Source of the DNA: Hyphomicrobiales bacterium
GTDB taxonomy: Bacteria > Pseudomonadota > Alphaproteobacteria > Rhizobiales > Beijerinckiaceae
Reading direction: 5' to 3'
NCBI GenBank assembly: GCA_947455025.1
Contig: CANGLU010000015.1
Span: 1-50,973, forward strand
Length of the DNA: 50,973 bases
Shown one piece after another: positions 27,090 to 36,630 of the stretch; position 1 is the stretch's first letter; each line of letters opens with the position of its first letter. Both the position numbers and the translations under genes were made by a program. The notes under the pieces are model-generated. The model was not told the DNA's origin and did not search any database. It saw only the letters and a program-made list of their open reading frames with translations.

Positions 27090-27110
27090 CGTCATTGCTT
27101 CGCAATGACG
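27090..27110. repeat. Short perfect hairpin CGTCATTGC-ttc-GCAATGACG
   Basis: Nine-base perfect arms around a 3-base loop, between the iolB start and the ppc stop. It lies 14 bases past the ppc stop on the minus strand, but no T-run follows, so it is not a standard intrinsic terminator. The CGTCATTGC core resembles short dispersed palindromes common in alphaproteobacterial genomes. I saw only this copy here. Confidence 0.7.
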
Positions 27111-27123
27111 ATCTCCAACCAAA

Positions 27124-29904
27124 TCACCCGCTGTTTCTCAAGCCTGCCGAAACGCCGTTGATGGTCAATTGAATGCCCTGCAGCACGCGTGCATCGCCCG
27201 GATGGGAGCGATGTTCCTTCAACAACTCGACCTGCACATGGTTCAACGGATCGAGATAAGGAAACCGATTCCGGATCGAGCGGTCGAGCAGAGGGTTGGC
27301 TTCGAGCAGTTTCGATTGACCGGTAATGGCTAAGAGCATTTCGATGGAATCCGACCATTCTTGGCGGATGCGGCCAAAGATGGCTTCTCTTAACGCTTCA
27401 TCGGGCACAAGTTCGGCGTAACGGGACGCAATCGCGATCGAGCTTTTAGAAAGCACCATGTCCATATTGGACAGGAGCGTCCGGAAGAAAGGCCATTCCT
27501 TGGCCATATCCTGCAAGAGGCTCAAGCCCTTTTCCGGATGCCGGGCGACAAAGGCTTTTGCGGCGGAGCCGAAGCCATACCAGCCGGGTAGCATGATGCG
27601 CGCTTGCGCCCAGCTAAACACCCAAGGAATAGCGCGTAAATCCTCAATTTTCCGGGTTTTGGTGCGGGACGCCGGGCGCGAGCCAATATTGAGGGTCGCA
27701 ATTTCGGTGATCACGGTGGATGACCAGAAATAATCGACAAATCCCGGCGTTTCATAGACGAGCCCGCGATAGGCTTTGAAGGCCGCGTCCGATAATTCAT
27801 CCATGGCGGTCAAATAATCGGGTTTTGGTGCGGGTTGGTCGGGATGCAGGAGCGATGCTTCAAGCGTTGCTGCGGCTAGAATTTCGAGATTGCGGCGTCC
27901 GACTTCAGCGTTCGAATATTTCGACGCGATGATTTCTCCCTGCTCGGTAATGCGAATGGCGCCGCTTACCGCGCCGCCTGGCTGCGCCAAAATCGCATCA
28001 TAGCTTGGGCCGCCGCCACGACCGACAGAACCGCCGCGACCGTGGAACAGACGCATCGCGACGCCGTGTTTGCGGAAGACGTCGATGAGTTGAATCTCGG
28101 CCTTATACAGTTCCCAGCCGGAGGTGACGAAACCGCCATCTTTGTTGCTGTCGGAATAGCCGAGCATGACTTCCTGCATGTCGCCACGGTTTTTGACCAA
28201 AGCGCGATAGGCAGAGTTCGAGAAGGCCTGTTCCATCACGGCGGCGCAGGCTTGCAAATCGCCGATGGTTTCAAAGAGCGGGATGACATTGACGTGCGCT
28301 GAGCCGTCAGCAGCCAAAAGGCCCACTTCTTTCAAAAGAACGGCCAATTCCAGCATGTCGGAAACGCCTTCGGCCTTCGAGATGATGCAATTGGCGATCA
28401 CCTCGCGGCCGTATCGGGCGTGCGCTGCGGCGGCCGTTTTGAAGACGGCAATTTCGCCCGCGGTTTCTTCCGAGTATCGGATATGGGGCGAAATCAAAGG
28501 GCGGGCCGATTTAAGCTCTTTGGTTAAAAGCGCAATTCGCTTGTCTTCCGAAAGATCAAGATACGATGTGCCCGGTGAGACGGCCTCTAGCAGTTCTGCA
28601 ATCGTCCGTTCATGAACGGCTGAGTTTTGCCTAAGATCGACAATGGCGAGATGGAACCCGAAACAATCGACGGCGCGCCTCAAAAGACGCAACCTTCCGC
28701 GGGTGAGGATGGCCGATCCGTGCTGCCGCAGCGATTCATCGATCCGATCGAGATCGGCTTGGAATTCGGCGGCCGATTGATAGGGCGCTGCATTTCCAGC
28801 GCGACCAACGCCTGAAAGACCGGCGACTTCCTGTGCGGTGGCGACGACCCGCGCCTGAATGCCTGAAAGAGCGCGGCGATAGGGTTCCCGCTGGCGATGC
28901 GGCGATGCGGAAGGTGACATGTCGGCCAAAGTGCGGACGGCATCCGATACGTTGATAATGCCATCGCTGAGCGGCAATTCCCGCGATAATTTGTCCACTT
29001 CTTCGATATAGAAGCGGAAAATTCGCTTGGCATGCATGGAAAGGGTGCTTTCGAGCACTTCCGCCGTCACAAATGGATTACCGTCGCGATCGCCTCCAAT
29101 CCAGCTGCCAATGCGCAAAAAGCTTTCGATTTCATGTGTTTTGCCGTCAGGATCCAGCGCTTGAAGCTGATCTTCGAGCATGGAGTGCAGGCGGGGCAAT
29201 TCACGCAGGAAGGTGTAATCGTAATAGGAAAGGCCGTTTAGAACCTCATCAAGAACCGTCAATTTGGTTTCGCGAAGCAGGTTTGTTTGCCAGAGCGTAA
29301 CGATGTCGCGCCGCAAACGCTCCTCAAGCGCTTCCTTTTCCTCCGGCGTTGCAACCATACGATCGCGGCGTTCGAGAAGCTCAGCGATGCCAAGCTCGCG
29401 GTTGAGCGTGCTTTTGCGGCGAACCTCGGTCGGGTGGGCGGTGAGGACAGGACTGATATGGGCGGAATTAAAAAATGCCTGTAATTCTGGCACGCCGAAG
29501 CCCATTTTTCGGGCATGATCGAGGGCATAGACCAAGGATCCCGTCCGCGGGGCCGAGCCGGCAATGGCGTGCGCGCGGGTGCGGCGGATGTGATGCTGGT
29601 CTTCGGCAATATTGGCGAGATGCGAAAAATGGCCAAAGGCACGGACGATTTGGATCGTTTGAGCGGGCGTCAGGCCATCCAGAATAGCCTCTAATTCATC
29701 CCGCGCCGGGGCATCATTATCGCGGTGAAACCGAATGGAAGTCTGGCGAATTTCCTCGACAATCTGATAAATCGCCTCGCCTTCCTGCTCGCGCACCGTA
29801 TCGCCAAGAAGGCGGCCCAAGAGCCTGATGTCTTCCCGCAAGGGGCGGTCTTTTTCCGCCTCGGTCAGTTGCGTATGTTGAGCGGGATCATGAACATCAT
29901 TCAT
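27124..29904 (-). CDS. ppc: Phosphoenolpyruvate carboxylase
   Basis: A 926-residue enzyme that carboxylates phosphoenolpyruvate to oxaloacetate and refills the TCA cycle. Catalytic and binding motifs are all present: the essential His in [52 protein letters not shown], and the final helix ending [13 protein letters not shown]. The ATG at 29904 (MNDVHD) is preceded by AAAGGT and gives the normal length; the frame stays open to 29973. It stands alone, with fnrL divergent upstream. Cytoplasmic; allosteric control by acetyl-CoA or aspartate is usual in the family. Confidence 0.97.
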   Translation of the reverse strand: MNDVHDPAQHTQLTEAEKDRPLREDIRLLGRLLGDTVREQEGEAIYQIVEEIRQTSIRFHRDNDAPARDELEAILDGLTPAQTIQIVRAFGHFSHLANIAEDQHHIRRTRAHAIAGSAPRTGSLVYALDHARKMGFGVPELQAFFNSAHISPVLTAHPTEVRRKSTLNRELGIAELLERRDRMVATPEEKEALEERLRRDIVTLWQTNLLRETKLTVLDEVLNGLSYYDYTFLRELPRLHSMLEDQLQALDPDGKTHEIESFLRIGSWIGGDRDGNPFVTAEVLESTLSMHAKRIFRFYIEEVDKLSRELPLSDGIINVSDAVRTLADMSPSASPHRQREPYRRALSGIQARVVATAQEVAGLSGVGRAGNAAPYQSAAEFQADLDRIDESLRQHGSAILTRGRLRLLRRAVDCFGFHLAIVDLRQNSAVHERTIAELLEAVSPGTSYLDLSEDKRIALLTKELKSARPLISPHIRYSEETAGEIAVFKTAAAAHARYGREVIANCIISKAEGVSDMLELAVLLKEVGLLAADGSAHVNVIPLFETIGDLQACAAVMEQAFSNSAYRALVKNRGDMQEVMLGYSDSNKDGGFVTSGWELYKAEIQLIDVFRKHGVAMRLFHGRGGSVGRGGGPSYDAILAQPGGAVSGAIRITEQGEIIASKYSNAEVGRRNLEILAAATLEASLLHPDQPAPKPDYLTAMDELSDAAFKAYRGLVYETPGFVDYFWSSTVITEIATLNIGSRPASRTKTRKIEDLRAIPWVFSWAQARIMLPGWYGFGSAAKAFVARHPEKGLSLLQDMAKEWPFFRTLLSNMDMVLSKSSIAIASRYAELVPDEALREAIFGRIRQEWSDSIEMLLAITGQSKLLEANPLLDRSIRNRFPYLDPLNHVQVELLKEHRSHPGDARVLQGIQLTINGVSAGLRNSG

Positions 29905-30144
29905 ATGAAAATACCTTTTTGAAACCTTCCGAAGCCGAAAAACCGCTCTTTCGTAAACCAAAAATTGTGCCAAGACGGCCTATAAGACTAAAGTCGATTA
30001 CCGGATCACGCCTTTCTTAGCAAATTCATTGTCAGGCGGTTGAAAGTGTTTGGATTTATGCAATCCAGCAATTTCGGTTAAGGCCTAGGTTGACCGGTGT
30101 TTTTCTGATAATGTGTTAGATCTGACGAGCTGGATTCGGGATCA

Positions 30145-30894
30145 ATGATGGATAATAGCGTCGGATTTTCGGAGCCGAACCCGCATAGCGCCTGTGGGCA
30201 TCACGTTTTAGGGGATGACTGCCGCTTTTGTAGCATCCGGCGCTTGAGCATCTGCTCGGCGCTTGATCAGGAGGAATTGTCGTTTTTGGAAGGCATGTCG
30301 GGTGACTCTGTTTTTGAAGAGAAATCCACGCTTTTTCGGGAAGAAGACGAGAGCATATCCGTCTATAACGTCACATCGGGCGTTGTGCGGCTTGTGCGCT
30401 CTCTGCCGGATGGCCGTCGACAAATCACGGGATTTGCCTTGCCGGGTGATTTTTTGGGCTTAGCCCTTCAAAAACAATGGAAATTTTCAGCCGAAGCCGT
30501 GACGGACGTTAAAGCCTGCCGCTTCAAACGCTCGACATTTGACGATTTTAGCGAGCAAAAGCCACATCTGATGAAGCGGATGCATGAATTTGCAACCCAT
30601 GAATTGTCCTTGGCGCAGGATCACATGGTGTTGCTGGGCCGATTAACGGCCGAGGAGAAAATCGCCTCCTTTTTGATGGTGATGAAGCGCCGTTGGACGC
30701 GGGTTGAGGGGCACGAGCTCGGTTTGATCCGGTTGCCGATGGGGCGTCAGGATATTGCCGATTATCTCGGACTGACGATTGAAACGGTCAGCCGGGTGAT
30801 CAATCAGATGCAGCGGGACCGAAGGCTGGTGATTGTGCCGGACGGAATCCGCTTTATCGACGCTGCTTATTTTGAGCAGCACGCCATCGCCTGA
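30145..30894 (+). CDS. fnrL: Oxygen-sensing Fnr-family regulator (FnrL type)
   Basis: A 249-residue Crp/Fnr regulator. Cys26, Cys29 and Cys37 form CxxCx7C in DDCRFCSIRRLSIC, and Cys125 (VKACRFKRS) is the fourth likely ligand; the spacing from the first to the last is the same as in FnrL of Rhodobacter sphaeroides (14, 17, 25, 113). It should therefore carry an oxygen-labile 4Fe-4S cluster. The C-terminal helix-turn-helix is GRQDIADYLGLTIETVSRVI. Cys17 is an extra cysteine. Two ATGs (30145, 30148) are possible. It lies 162 bases before the cbb3 operon, whose promoter holds a perfect box for it. Confidence 0.93.
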   Translation: MMDNSVGFSEPNPHSACGHHVLGDDCRFCSIRRLSICSALDQEELSFLEGMSGDSVFEEKSTLFREEDESISVYNVTSGVVRLVRSLPDGRRQITGFALPGDFLGLALQKQWKFSAEAVTDVKACRFKRSTFDDFSEQKPHLMKRMHEFATHELSLAQDHMVLLGRLTAEEKIASFLMVMKRRWTRVEGHELGLIRLPMGRQDIADYLGLTIETVSRVINQMQRDRRLVIVPDGIRFIDAAYFEQHAIA

Positions 30895-31056
30895 TCCGGC
30901 GTGACGGCGTTTATTATACGTTCGTCTTAGAGGGTTTGGGCCCTCCTTTGATTTGCATCAATGCTGTCGATTTCCGCTTAGGCCACGCTTCCGTTTAAAG
31001 TGGGGCGATTATCGATTTTTGATTCGTGTCGTCAAATGAAGCGGGGTTGAGGCATT
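30895..31056 (+). promoter_or_regulatory. cco operon promoter region
   Basis: The 162-base gap between fnrL and ccoN. A weak stem GAGGG-N6-CCCTC (30930-30945) followed by three Ts might end fnrL transcription. The FNR/FixK box at 30948-30961 is described separately. If it is a class II site centred at -41.5, transcription would start near 30996, leaving about 60 bases of leader before ccoN. GTTTAAAG at 30993 is too near this start to be a clear -10, so the exact promoter is unsettled. Confidence 0.6.
30948..30961. promoter_or_regulatory. Perfect FNR/FixK box TTGAT-TTGC-ATCAA
   Basis: All ten consensus positions of TTGAT-N4-ATCAA match. It sits about 95 bases upstream of ccoN and 54 bases past the fnrL stop. 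This motif is the known target of Fnr and FixK, which activate cbb3 oxidase genes when oxygen is low. Both FnrL (next door) and the FixK-like protein (6355) have the recognition helix that reads it, so either or both may act here. Confidence 0.92.
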
Positions 31057-32703
31057 ATGGACGGTATTACAGAAAAGAAGCTCTCCTTTGGTGAATTGGG
31101 GCTGTCGTTTGTTCTGGCCTTGATCGCGGTTGGCGCCATCTTTGTGGCAGCGAAGGCGTGGACGCCCGAATTTGCCTTTCATGCCTATCTTTTCGCCGCG
31201 GCGGCGATTGCCGGTGTCTTTGCCATCGGGAACAATTATTTTGCCAGGCCTGCCCATACGCCTCAGGAAATCGACGGGAAGCCGAATTATAATTTCGGGC
31301 CCGTGAAATTCGCGACCCTTGCCGCTTTGTTTTGGGGCATCGCCGGATTCACGGTGGGCCTCTATATCGCGCTTGAATTGTCGTGGCCTCTTTTCAATCT
31401 GGACCTCCCCTGGACCAGCTTTGGTCGTTTGCGTCCGCTGCATACATCGGCGGTCATTTTCGCCTTTGGCGGCAATGTGCTGCTAGCGACCTCTTTTTAT
31501 GTTGTGCAACGGACCTGCCGCGTGCGGCTAGCAGGCGATCTTGCGCCATGGTTTGTTGTGCTCGGGTATAATTTCTTCATCGTCATTGCGGGAACGGGAT
31601 ATCTCCTCGGCATTACGCAAGGCAAAGAATATGCGGAGCCTGAATGGTATTCGGACTCATGGCTCACGATTGTGTGGGTGACCTATTTGCTCGTCTTCCT
31701 TGGCACGCTTTGGAAGCGCAAAGAGCCACATATTTATGTCGCCAATTGGTTCTATCTCGCTTTCATTGTGACGGTCGCCGTGCTGCATCTCGGCAATAAC
31801 GCGGCTATTCCGGTTTCGATCTTCTCGTCGAAATCCTACATCGTCTGGTCAGGCGTCCAGGATGCCATGATCCAGTGGTGGTACGGCCATAATGCCGTGG
31901 GCTTTTTCTTGACCGCGGGCTTTTTGGCCATCGTTTACTACTTCATACCAAAGCGTGCGGAGCGGCCCGTTTATTCCTATCGCCTGTCGATCATCCATTT
32001 CTGGGCTTTGATCTTCATGTATATCTGGGCAGGTCCGCATCACCTCCATTACACGGCCTTGCCGGATTGGGCGCAGACGCTGGGTATGACGTTTTCGATC
32101 ATGCTTTGGATGCCGTCATGGGGTGGCATGATCAATGGGTTGATGACGTTGTCCGGCGCATGGGACAAGCTGCGGACCGATCCGGTCTTGCGCATGATGG
32201 TGGTTTCTGTCGCATTCTATGGCATGGCGACGTTCGAAGGCCCGATGATGTCGATCAAATCGGTCAACTCGTTGAGCCATTACACCGATTGGGGCATTGG
32301 CCATGTGCATTCCGGTGCGTTGGGCTGGGTAGCCTATGTTTCATTCGGCGCGATTTATTGCCTCGTTCCGTGGCTCTGGAACAAGCGTGAAGTGTATTCG
32401 CTGAAGCTCGTTAACTGGCACTTCTGGGTGTCGACCATCGGCATTGTTTTCTACATCAGCGCGATGTGGGTTGCGGGCATCATGCAAGGCTTGATGTGGC
32501 GTGCTTATACGGCGCTCGGCTTCCTCGAATATTCCTTCGTCGAGACGAGTGAAGCAATGCATCCGATGTATATTATCCGCGCCCTTGGGGGAGGTATGTT
32601 CCTCATCGGTGCGATCATCATGGTCTATAATATTTACATGACCATTCGTTCGCCTGAACCGGCTGCTGTTGGCAACCGCGCGGCACTTGTTCCCGGCGAA
32701 TAA
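31057..32703 (+). CDS. ccoN: cbb3-type cytochrome c oxidase subunit I
   Basis: The 548-residue catalytic subunit of a high-affinity cbb3 oxidase, which reduces oxygen to water and pumps protons. About twelve helices carry the haem and copper ligands: [15 protein letters not shown] (low-spin haem His), [19 protein letters not shown] (the CuB histidine and the tyrosine region), [17 protein letters not shown] (two CuB histidines) and the [12 protein letters not shown] segment near the end for the high-spin haem. The ATG follows GAGG. It heads ccoNOQP-GHIS. Induction at low oxygen is supported by the FNR box upstream. Confidence 0.97.
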   Translation: MDGITEKKLSFGELGLSFVLALIAVGAIFVAAKAWTPEFAFHAYLFAAAAIAGVFAIGNNYFARPAHTPQEIDGKPNYNFGPVKFATLAALFWGIAGFTVGLYIALELSWPLFNLDLPWTSFGRLRPLHTSAVIFAFGGNVLLATSFYVVQRTCRVRLAGDLAPWFVVLGYNFFIVIAGTGYLLGITQGKEYAEPEWYSDSWLTIVWVTYLLVFLGTLWKRKEPHIYVANWFYLAFIVTVAVLHLGNNAAIPVSIFSSKSYIVWSGVQDAMIQWWYGHNAVGFFLTAGFLAIVYYFIPKRAERPVYSYRLSIIHFWALIFMYIWAGPHHLHYTALPDWAQTLGMTFSIMLWMPSWGGMINGLMTLSGAWDKLRTDPVLRMMVVSVAFYGMATFEGPMMSIKSVNSLSHYTDWGIGHVHSGALGWVAYVSFGAIYCLVPWLWNKREVYSLKLVNWHFWVSTIGIVFYISAMWVAGIMQGLMWRAYTALGFLEYSFVETSEAMHPMYIIRALGGGMFLIGAIIMVYNIYMTIRSPEPAAVGNRAALVPGE

Positions 32704-32715
32704 GGATATCAGCAC

Positions 32716-33474
32716 ATGACACATCCTACCTCACACTCACCCTCGCTTTGGCAACGGCATCAAATCTTTGAGAAGAATTCGATCATTCTCGTGATCGGTA
32801 TTCTCATCGCAATTTCGATTGGCGGTCTCGTCGAAGTCTTGCCGCTCTTTTATTTGAAAAGCACGATTGAGCAGGTCGACGGAATTAGACCTCTGACGCC
32901 GCTCGAATTAACGGGGCGCAATATTTATGTGCGCGAAGGCTGCTATAATTGCCACTCGCAAATGATCCGTCCTTTGCGCGACGAAGTGGAGCGCTATGGC
33001 CATTACTCACTTGCTGCCGAGAGCATGTATGATCATCCGTTCCAATGGGGATCAAAGCGCACCGGGCCTGATTTGGCGCGCGTTGGCGGCAAATATTCCG
33101 ATGATTGGCACCGCGATCATTTGCGTAATCCACGCTCGGTTGTTCCAGCCTCGATTATGCCCGGCTATCCATGGCTTGAGCAAAATCTTGTCGATATGTC
33201 TCACATCGGCGACAACATGGCCGTATTGGCTGTCGAAGGCGTTCCCTATACCGCTGAGATGATTAAGTCAGCGGTATCGGACGCTAAAACACAAGGCTCG
33301 GCGGATGATGCTGCAACCGCCGCTTTCACCAAGCGCTATCCGAAAGCCATTAGCCGCGATCTGGGTGGCAATGTCGGCCGCCTAACCGAGGCCGATGCGT
33401 TGATCGCTTATCTGCAGCTTTTGGGCACGCAGGTTGATTTCAAACTCTATGACGACAAAGCGAATATTAGGTGA
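32716..33474 (+). CDS. ccoO: cbb3 oxidase subunit II, monohaem cytochrome c
   Basis: A 252-residue membrane-anchored cytochrome c. One amino-terminal helix (about 22-48) anchors it, and the haem is attached at Cys76-Cys79-His80 in REGCYNCHSQMIRP. The GSKRTGPDLARVGGKYSDDWH segment and the late methionine in ASIMPGYPWL fit the family. It passes electrons towards CcoN. It is 12 bases after ccoN. Confidence 0.96.
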   Translation: MTHPTSHSPSLWQRHQIFEKNSIILVIGILIAISIGGLVEVLPLFYLKSTIEQVDGIRPLTPLELTGRNIYVREGCYNCHSQMIRPLRDEVERYGHYSLAAESMYDHPFQWGSKRTGPDLARVGGKYSDDWHRDHLRNPRSVVPASIMPGYPWLEQNLVDMSHIGDNMAVLAVEGVPYTAEMIKSAVSDAKTQGSADDAATAAFTKRYPKAISRDLGGNVGRLTEADALIAYLQLLGTQVDFKLYDDKANIR

Positions 33475-33483
33475 GGTCGCATC

Positions 33484-33645
33484 ATGGAAGGTAATTCAAC
33501 ATTTGACATGCTGTCATCATTCGCTGCGTCTTGGGGTATGGCGTATTTCGCCCTGATCTTTTTGATGGTCATGGTTTATGCGCTCTGGCCTTCAAAGCGA
33601 GATTTGTTCGATCACGCCGCCCGTATCCCGCTTTCAGAGGACTAA
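33484..33645 (+). CDS. ccoQ: cbb3 oxidase small subunit CcoQ
   Basis: A 53-residue protein missed by ordinary length cut-offs. Translation gives a short amino end (MEGNSTFDMLSSFAASWG), one membrane helix (MAYFALIFLMVMVYALWP) and a basic-acidic tail (SKRDLFDHAARIPLSED), the standard CcoQ shape. It is 9 bases after ccoO and 3 before ccoP. CcoQ stabilises the oxidase and links CcoP to the core. The position and shape make this call secure. Confidence 0.93.
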   Translation: MEGNSTFDMLSSFAASWGMAYFALIFLMVMVYALWPSKRDLFDHAARIPLSED

Positions 33646-33648
33646 GTC

Positions 33649-34530
33649 ATGCAAGATTCTCATGCAAAAAAAACCGATGACAAAAGCGGCTACGGTACGA
33701 CAGGTCATGAATGGGACGGTATCCAGGAATTAAACACACCTTTGCCGCGCTGGTGGCTTTGGACGTGGTATGCCTGCATTGTTTGGGCTTTTGCCTATTG
33801 GATTGCCTATCCGGCTATTCCACTCGTCTCGTCGTTCACCAAAGGTGTTTTGGGCTGGTCGTCGCGTGAGGCGGTGGTGGCCGATGTTAAGGGCCTGCAA
33901 ACCTTGCGTGGCCCAATGACGGCAAAGATTGAAGCTGCCTCTCTGGCCGATATCGAGAAAACACCTGAATTGCTTTCTTTCGCCCGAGCACAGGGCGCGG
34001 CTGCTTTCGCCGTTAATTGCTCGCCATGCCATGGCGCCGGCGCGCAAGGCTCAAAAGGCTATCCGAATTTGAACGATGACGATTGGCTTTGGGGCGGAAG
34101 TTTGGAGGCCATCCACACGACGCTGCAACATGGCATTCGGTGGGACGCCGACAAAGACACGCGTTCGAGCATGATGCCCGCCTTTGGTAAGGATGGCACG
34201 TTGAAGCCCAATGAAATAAGCGCGACCGCCGATTATGTTCGCTCGCTGTCGGGCCTACCCACTGAAAAGGGATCGGATTTAGCACTTGGACAATCGGTCT
34301 TTGCGGCAAATTGTGCGGCCTGTCACGGTGATAGCGGCGAAGGTAACCAAGAGGTTGGCGCGCCGAAATTAAATGATAAAGTATGGCTCTATGGACCGGA
34401 CAAGGCTTTGATCATGGAACGTATCACGCTGGGTGGTGGCGGTGTCATGCCGGCTTGGTCCACGCGTCTTGACGCGCCGACGATTAAATCGCTTGCTGTT
34501 TATGTGCACACGCTGGGAGGCGGGCAGTAA
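33649..34530 (+). CDS. ccoP: cbb3 oxidase subunit III, dihaem cytochrome c
   Basis: A 293-residue protein with one amino-terminal helix (WWLWTWYACIVWAFAYWIAY) and two cytochrome c domains. The haem motifs are CSPCH (Cys124, Cys127, His128) and CAACH (Cys222, Cys225, His226), each followed by a candidate methionine ligand (SSMMPAFG, GVMPAWS). It accepts electrons from soluble or membrane cytochromes. The opening segment GHEWDGIQELNTPLPRWW is a family hallmark. It is 3 bases after ccoQ. Confidence 0.97.
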   Translation: MQDSHAKKTDDKSGYGTTGHEWDGIQELNTPLPRWWLWTWYACIVWAFAYWIAYPAIPLVSSFTKGVLGWSSREAVVADVKGLQTLRGPMTAKIEAASLADIEKTPELLSFARAQGAAAFAVNCSPCHGAGAQGSKGYPNLNDDDWLWGGSLEAIHTTLQHGIRWDADKDTRSSMMPAFGKDGTLKPNEISATADYVRSLSGLPTEKGSDLALGQSVFAANCAACHGDSGEGNQEVGAPKLNDKVWLYGPDKALIMERITLGGGGVMPAWSTRLDAPTIKSLAVYVHTLGGGQ

Positions 34531-34584
34531 TCAAATCTTGCGATCGGCCAGAGAGAGTCGATCCAACCTAGATTAGGAACCAAA

Positions 34585-36057
34585 ATGTCTCTCGCTCCTG
34601 CTTTTGATCCGCATTTAGACGAACCGGAAGAGCCGCTTTACACCGCCCGAAAGCAAATTTATCCCCAAGCGGTAAAGGGATTTTATCGCCGGATAAAATG
34701 GCTTATTCTGGTGGTGACCCTCGGCATTTATTATTTTTTGCCGTTTGTTCGCTGGGATCGCGGGCCGAATGCGCCATCCCAAGCTGTGCTCGTTGATTTA
34801 CCCCATCGCCGCGCTTATTTTTTCTTTATCGAAATTTGGCCGCAGGAAGTCTATTATCTAACGGGCTTACTGATCCTCGCGGCCCTCGTCCTTTTCTTGA
34901 TGAATGCCATGGCCGGGCGCATTTGGTGCGGCTATCTTTGCCCGCAAACCGTTTGGACCGATTTGTTTATGGCCGTCGAACGCCTAATTGAAGGGGATCG
35001 GCGGGAGCGGATGCACCGTGATGCGCAGCCCACCAATTTAGAAACGTTTTCTCTGAAACTATTAAAGCATTCCATCTGGCTATTGCTTGCGTGGTGGATG
35101 GGCGGCGTTTGGGTTTTATATTTTGCCGATGCACCTACTTTGGTCATTGAATTGGCAACATTTCGGGCGGAACCGATCGCCTATATCTCCATTTTTGTTC
35201 TGACGTTCACGACCTATACGTTTGCTGGTCTGATGCGTGAGCAAGTATGTCTTTACATGTGCCCATGGCCACGCATCCAAGCGGCATTGACCGATGAGCA
35301 TGCGTTGAACGTCACCTATCGATATGATCGCGGTGAACCGCGCATGTCGCTCAAAAAAGCAACCCATGCCCGGAGCTTAGGCGAGCCCGCTGGTGATTGC
35401 ATTGATTGCCAGCAATGCGTTGCTGTTTGTCCGACCGGTGTTGATATCCGTCAGGGGCCCAATCTCGGATGCATCCAATGCGGGCTGTGCATTGATGCGT
35501 GCGATGATGTTATGGCCAAAATTGAACGCCCAATTCGCTTGATTGCTTATGATACCGACGTCAATATTAAGCGGCGTCAAAGCGGGTTAAGTGAAGTCTT
35601 TAAGCCCATACGAGCGCGAACAGTATTATATACGGTTATGATCGTGGTGATTGGCGCTGTGATGGCGTATACGTTGGTTAACCGCGCGCCGTTTACGGTG
35701 AATGTTATTCATGACCGAAATCCGATTTTCGTCAAATTATCGGATGGCCATATTCGAAATGGCTACACCGTACGGATCGCCAATATGCTCACTGCTCCGC
35801 AGACCTTCACGTTGAAGGTTGACGGATTGCACGAAGCCCATATCGAGATTATCGGTGGTGAGGGTGAAATTGGTGGCCTACCCTCGATCAGCGTTGGTGC
35901 AGATCAAACACGCGAAATGCGGGTCTTGGTTCGTGCGGGCGAGGAGGATAACCGTGAAGGTGAGCCGGCCAGTCTGGAATTTCAAATCCAAGATATTCAC
36001 GACGGGCGCATCGCCGTTGCGCGCGATTTCTTTCGTACGCCGCACAGTATCCATTGA
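34585..36057 (+). CDS. ccoG: Cytochrome oxidase accessory protein CcoG (RdxA/FixG)
   Basis: A 490-residue membrane iron-sulfur protein. The amino half has four to five helices and the WCGYLCPQTVWTDLFM cysteine motif. Two 4Fe-4S clusters are predicted from CIDCQQCVAVCPTG and CIQCGLCIDACDDV. A C-terminal immunoglobulin-like domain follows the last helix. CcoG reduces Cu(II) to Cu(I) during copper delivery to the oxidase. It is the first of the maturation set. Confidence 0.96.
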   Translation: MSLAPAFDPHLDEPEEPLYTARKQIYPQAVKGFYRRIKWLILVVTLGIYYFLPFVRWDRGPNAPSQAVLVDLPHRRAYFFFIEIWPQEVYYLTGLLILAALVLFLMNAMAGRIWCGYLCPQTVWTDLFMAVERLIEGDRRERMHRDAQPTNLETFSLKLLKHSIWLLLAWWMGGVWVLYFADAPTLVIELATFRAEPIAYISIFVLTFTTYTFAGLMREQVCLYMCPWPRIQAALTDEHALNVTYRYDRGEPRMSLKKATHARSLGEPAGDCIDCQQCVAVCPTGVDIRQGPNLGCIQCGLCIDACDDVMAKIERPIRLIAYDTDVNIKRRQSGLSEVFKPIRARTVLYTVMIVVIGAVMAYTLVNRAPFTVNVIHDRNPIFVKLSDGHIRNGYTVRIANMLTAPQTFTLKVDGLHEAHIEIIGGEGEIGGLPSISVGADQTREMRVLVRAGEEDNREGEPASLEFQIQDIHDGRIAVARDFFRTPHSIH

Positions 36058-36095
36058 CCACGCACCGGTTTGAGGATGACAAAGGAGTTGGTTCA

Positions 36096-36608
36096 ATGAT
36101 CGGGATAGAAGTGGTGAAACAATCGAAATCCAATTTCCGGCTTACGGGTTGGAAGGTCTTTTTTATCATTGTCAGTTTTTTTGGCGTCATTATGGCCGTC
36201 AATTTTGTGATGGCTTATTATGCGATCCATACGTTTAGCGGCATGCAAACCGAAAAGCCTTATGAAAGCGGACTGGCCTTTAACCGTGCCATTTCGGAGG
36301 CCAAGATCCAGGCTTCTCGCGGGTGGAATGTTGACGTTCGCATGGAGCGTGCGGCTGATGGATCTGTCGGCATGAAGGTTACACTCAACGATGCGGCGTC
36401 ACAGCCTTTGGATAATCTTATCATTAAAGCGGCACTGCGCTCACCCATCGATTCCAAGCGCGATCATCTTCTTTCTCTTGTTAGCGAGGGACAGGGAAAA
36501 TATAGTGGTGTAACGAGCGCCGAGGCCGGGCAGTGGGACGTAGCGATTGTGGCCGAAAGCGATGGTGCAACGGTGTACCGGTCAATTAATCGCGTCATTC
36601 TTCACTAG
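36096..36608 (+). CDS. ccoH: FixH/CcoH cbb3 oxidase assembly protein
   Basis: A 170-residue protein with one amino-terminal membrane helix (GWKVFFIIVSFFGVIMAVNF, ending near residue 35), then the FixH signature VMAYYAIHTFSGMQTEKPYE and a periplasmic beta-rich domain. I start at the ATG at 36096, preceded by AAAGGAG; a TTG at 36054 overlapping the ccoG stop is also open. CcoH stays bound to the oxidase during assembly and is needed for a stable complex. Confidence 0.92.
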   Translation: MIGIEVVKQSKSNFRLTGWKVFFIIVSFFGVIMAVNFVMAYYAIHTFSGMQTEKPYESGLAFNRAISEAKIQASRGWNVDVRMERAADGSVGMKVTLNDAASQPLDNLIIKAALRSPIDSKRDHLLSLVSEGQGKYSGVTSAEAGQWDVAIVAESDGATVYRSINRVILH

Positions 36609-36630
36609 CGCATAAAAAGGACTAAATAGG

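Noticed and set aside
30930-30945. GAGGG-N6-CCCTC stem as an fnrL terminator
   Set aside because: Only five pairs and three Ts, too weak to list as a terminator.
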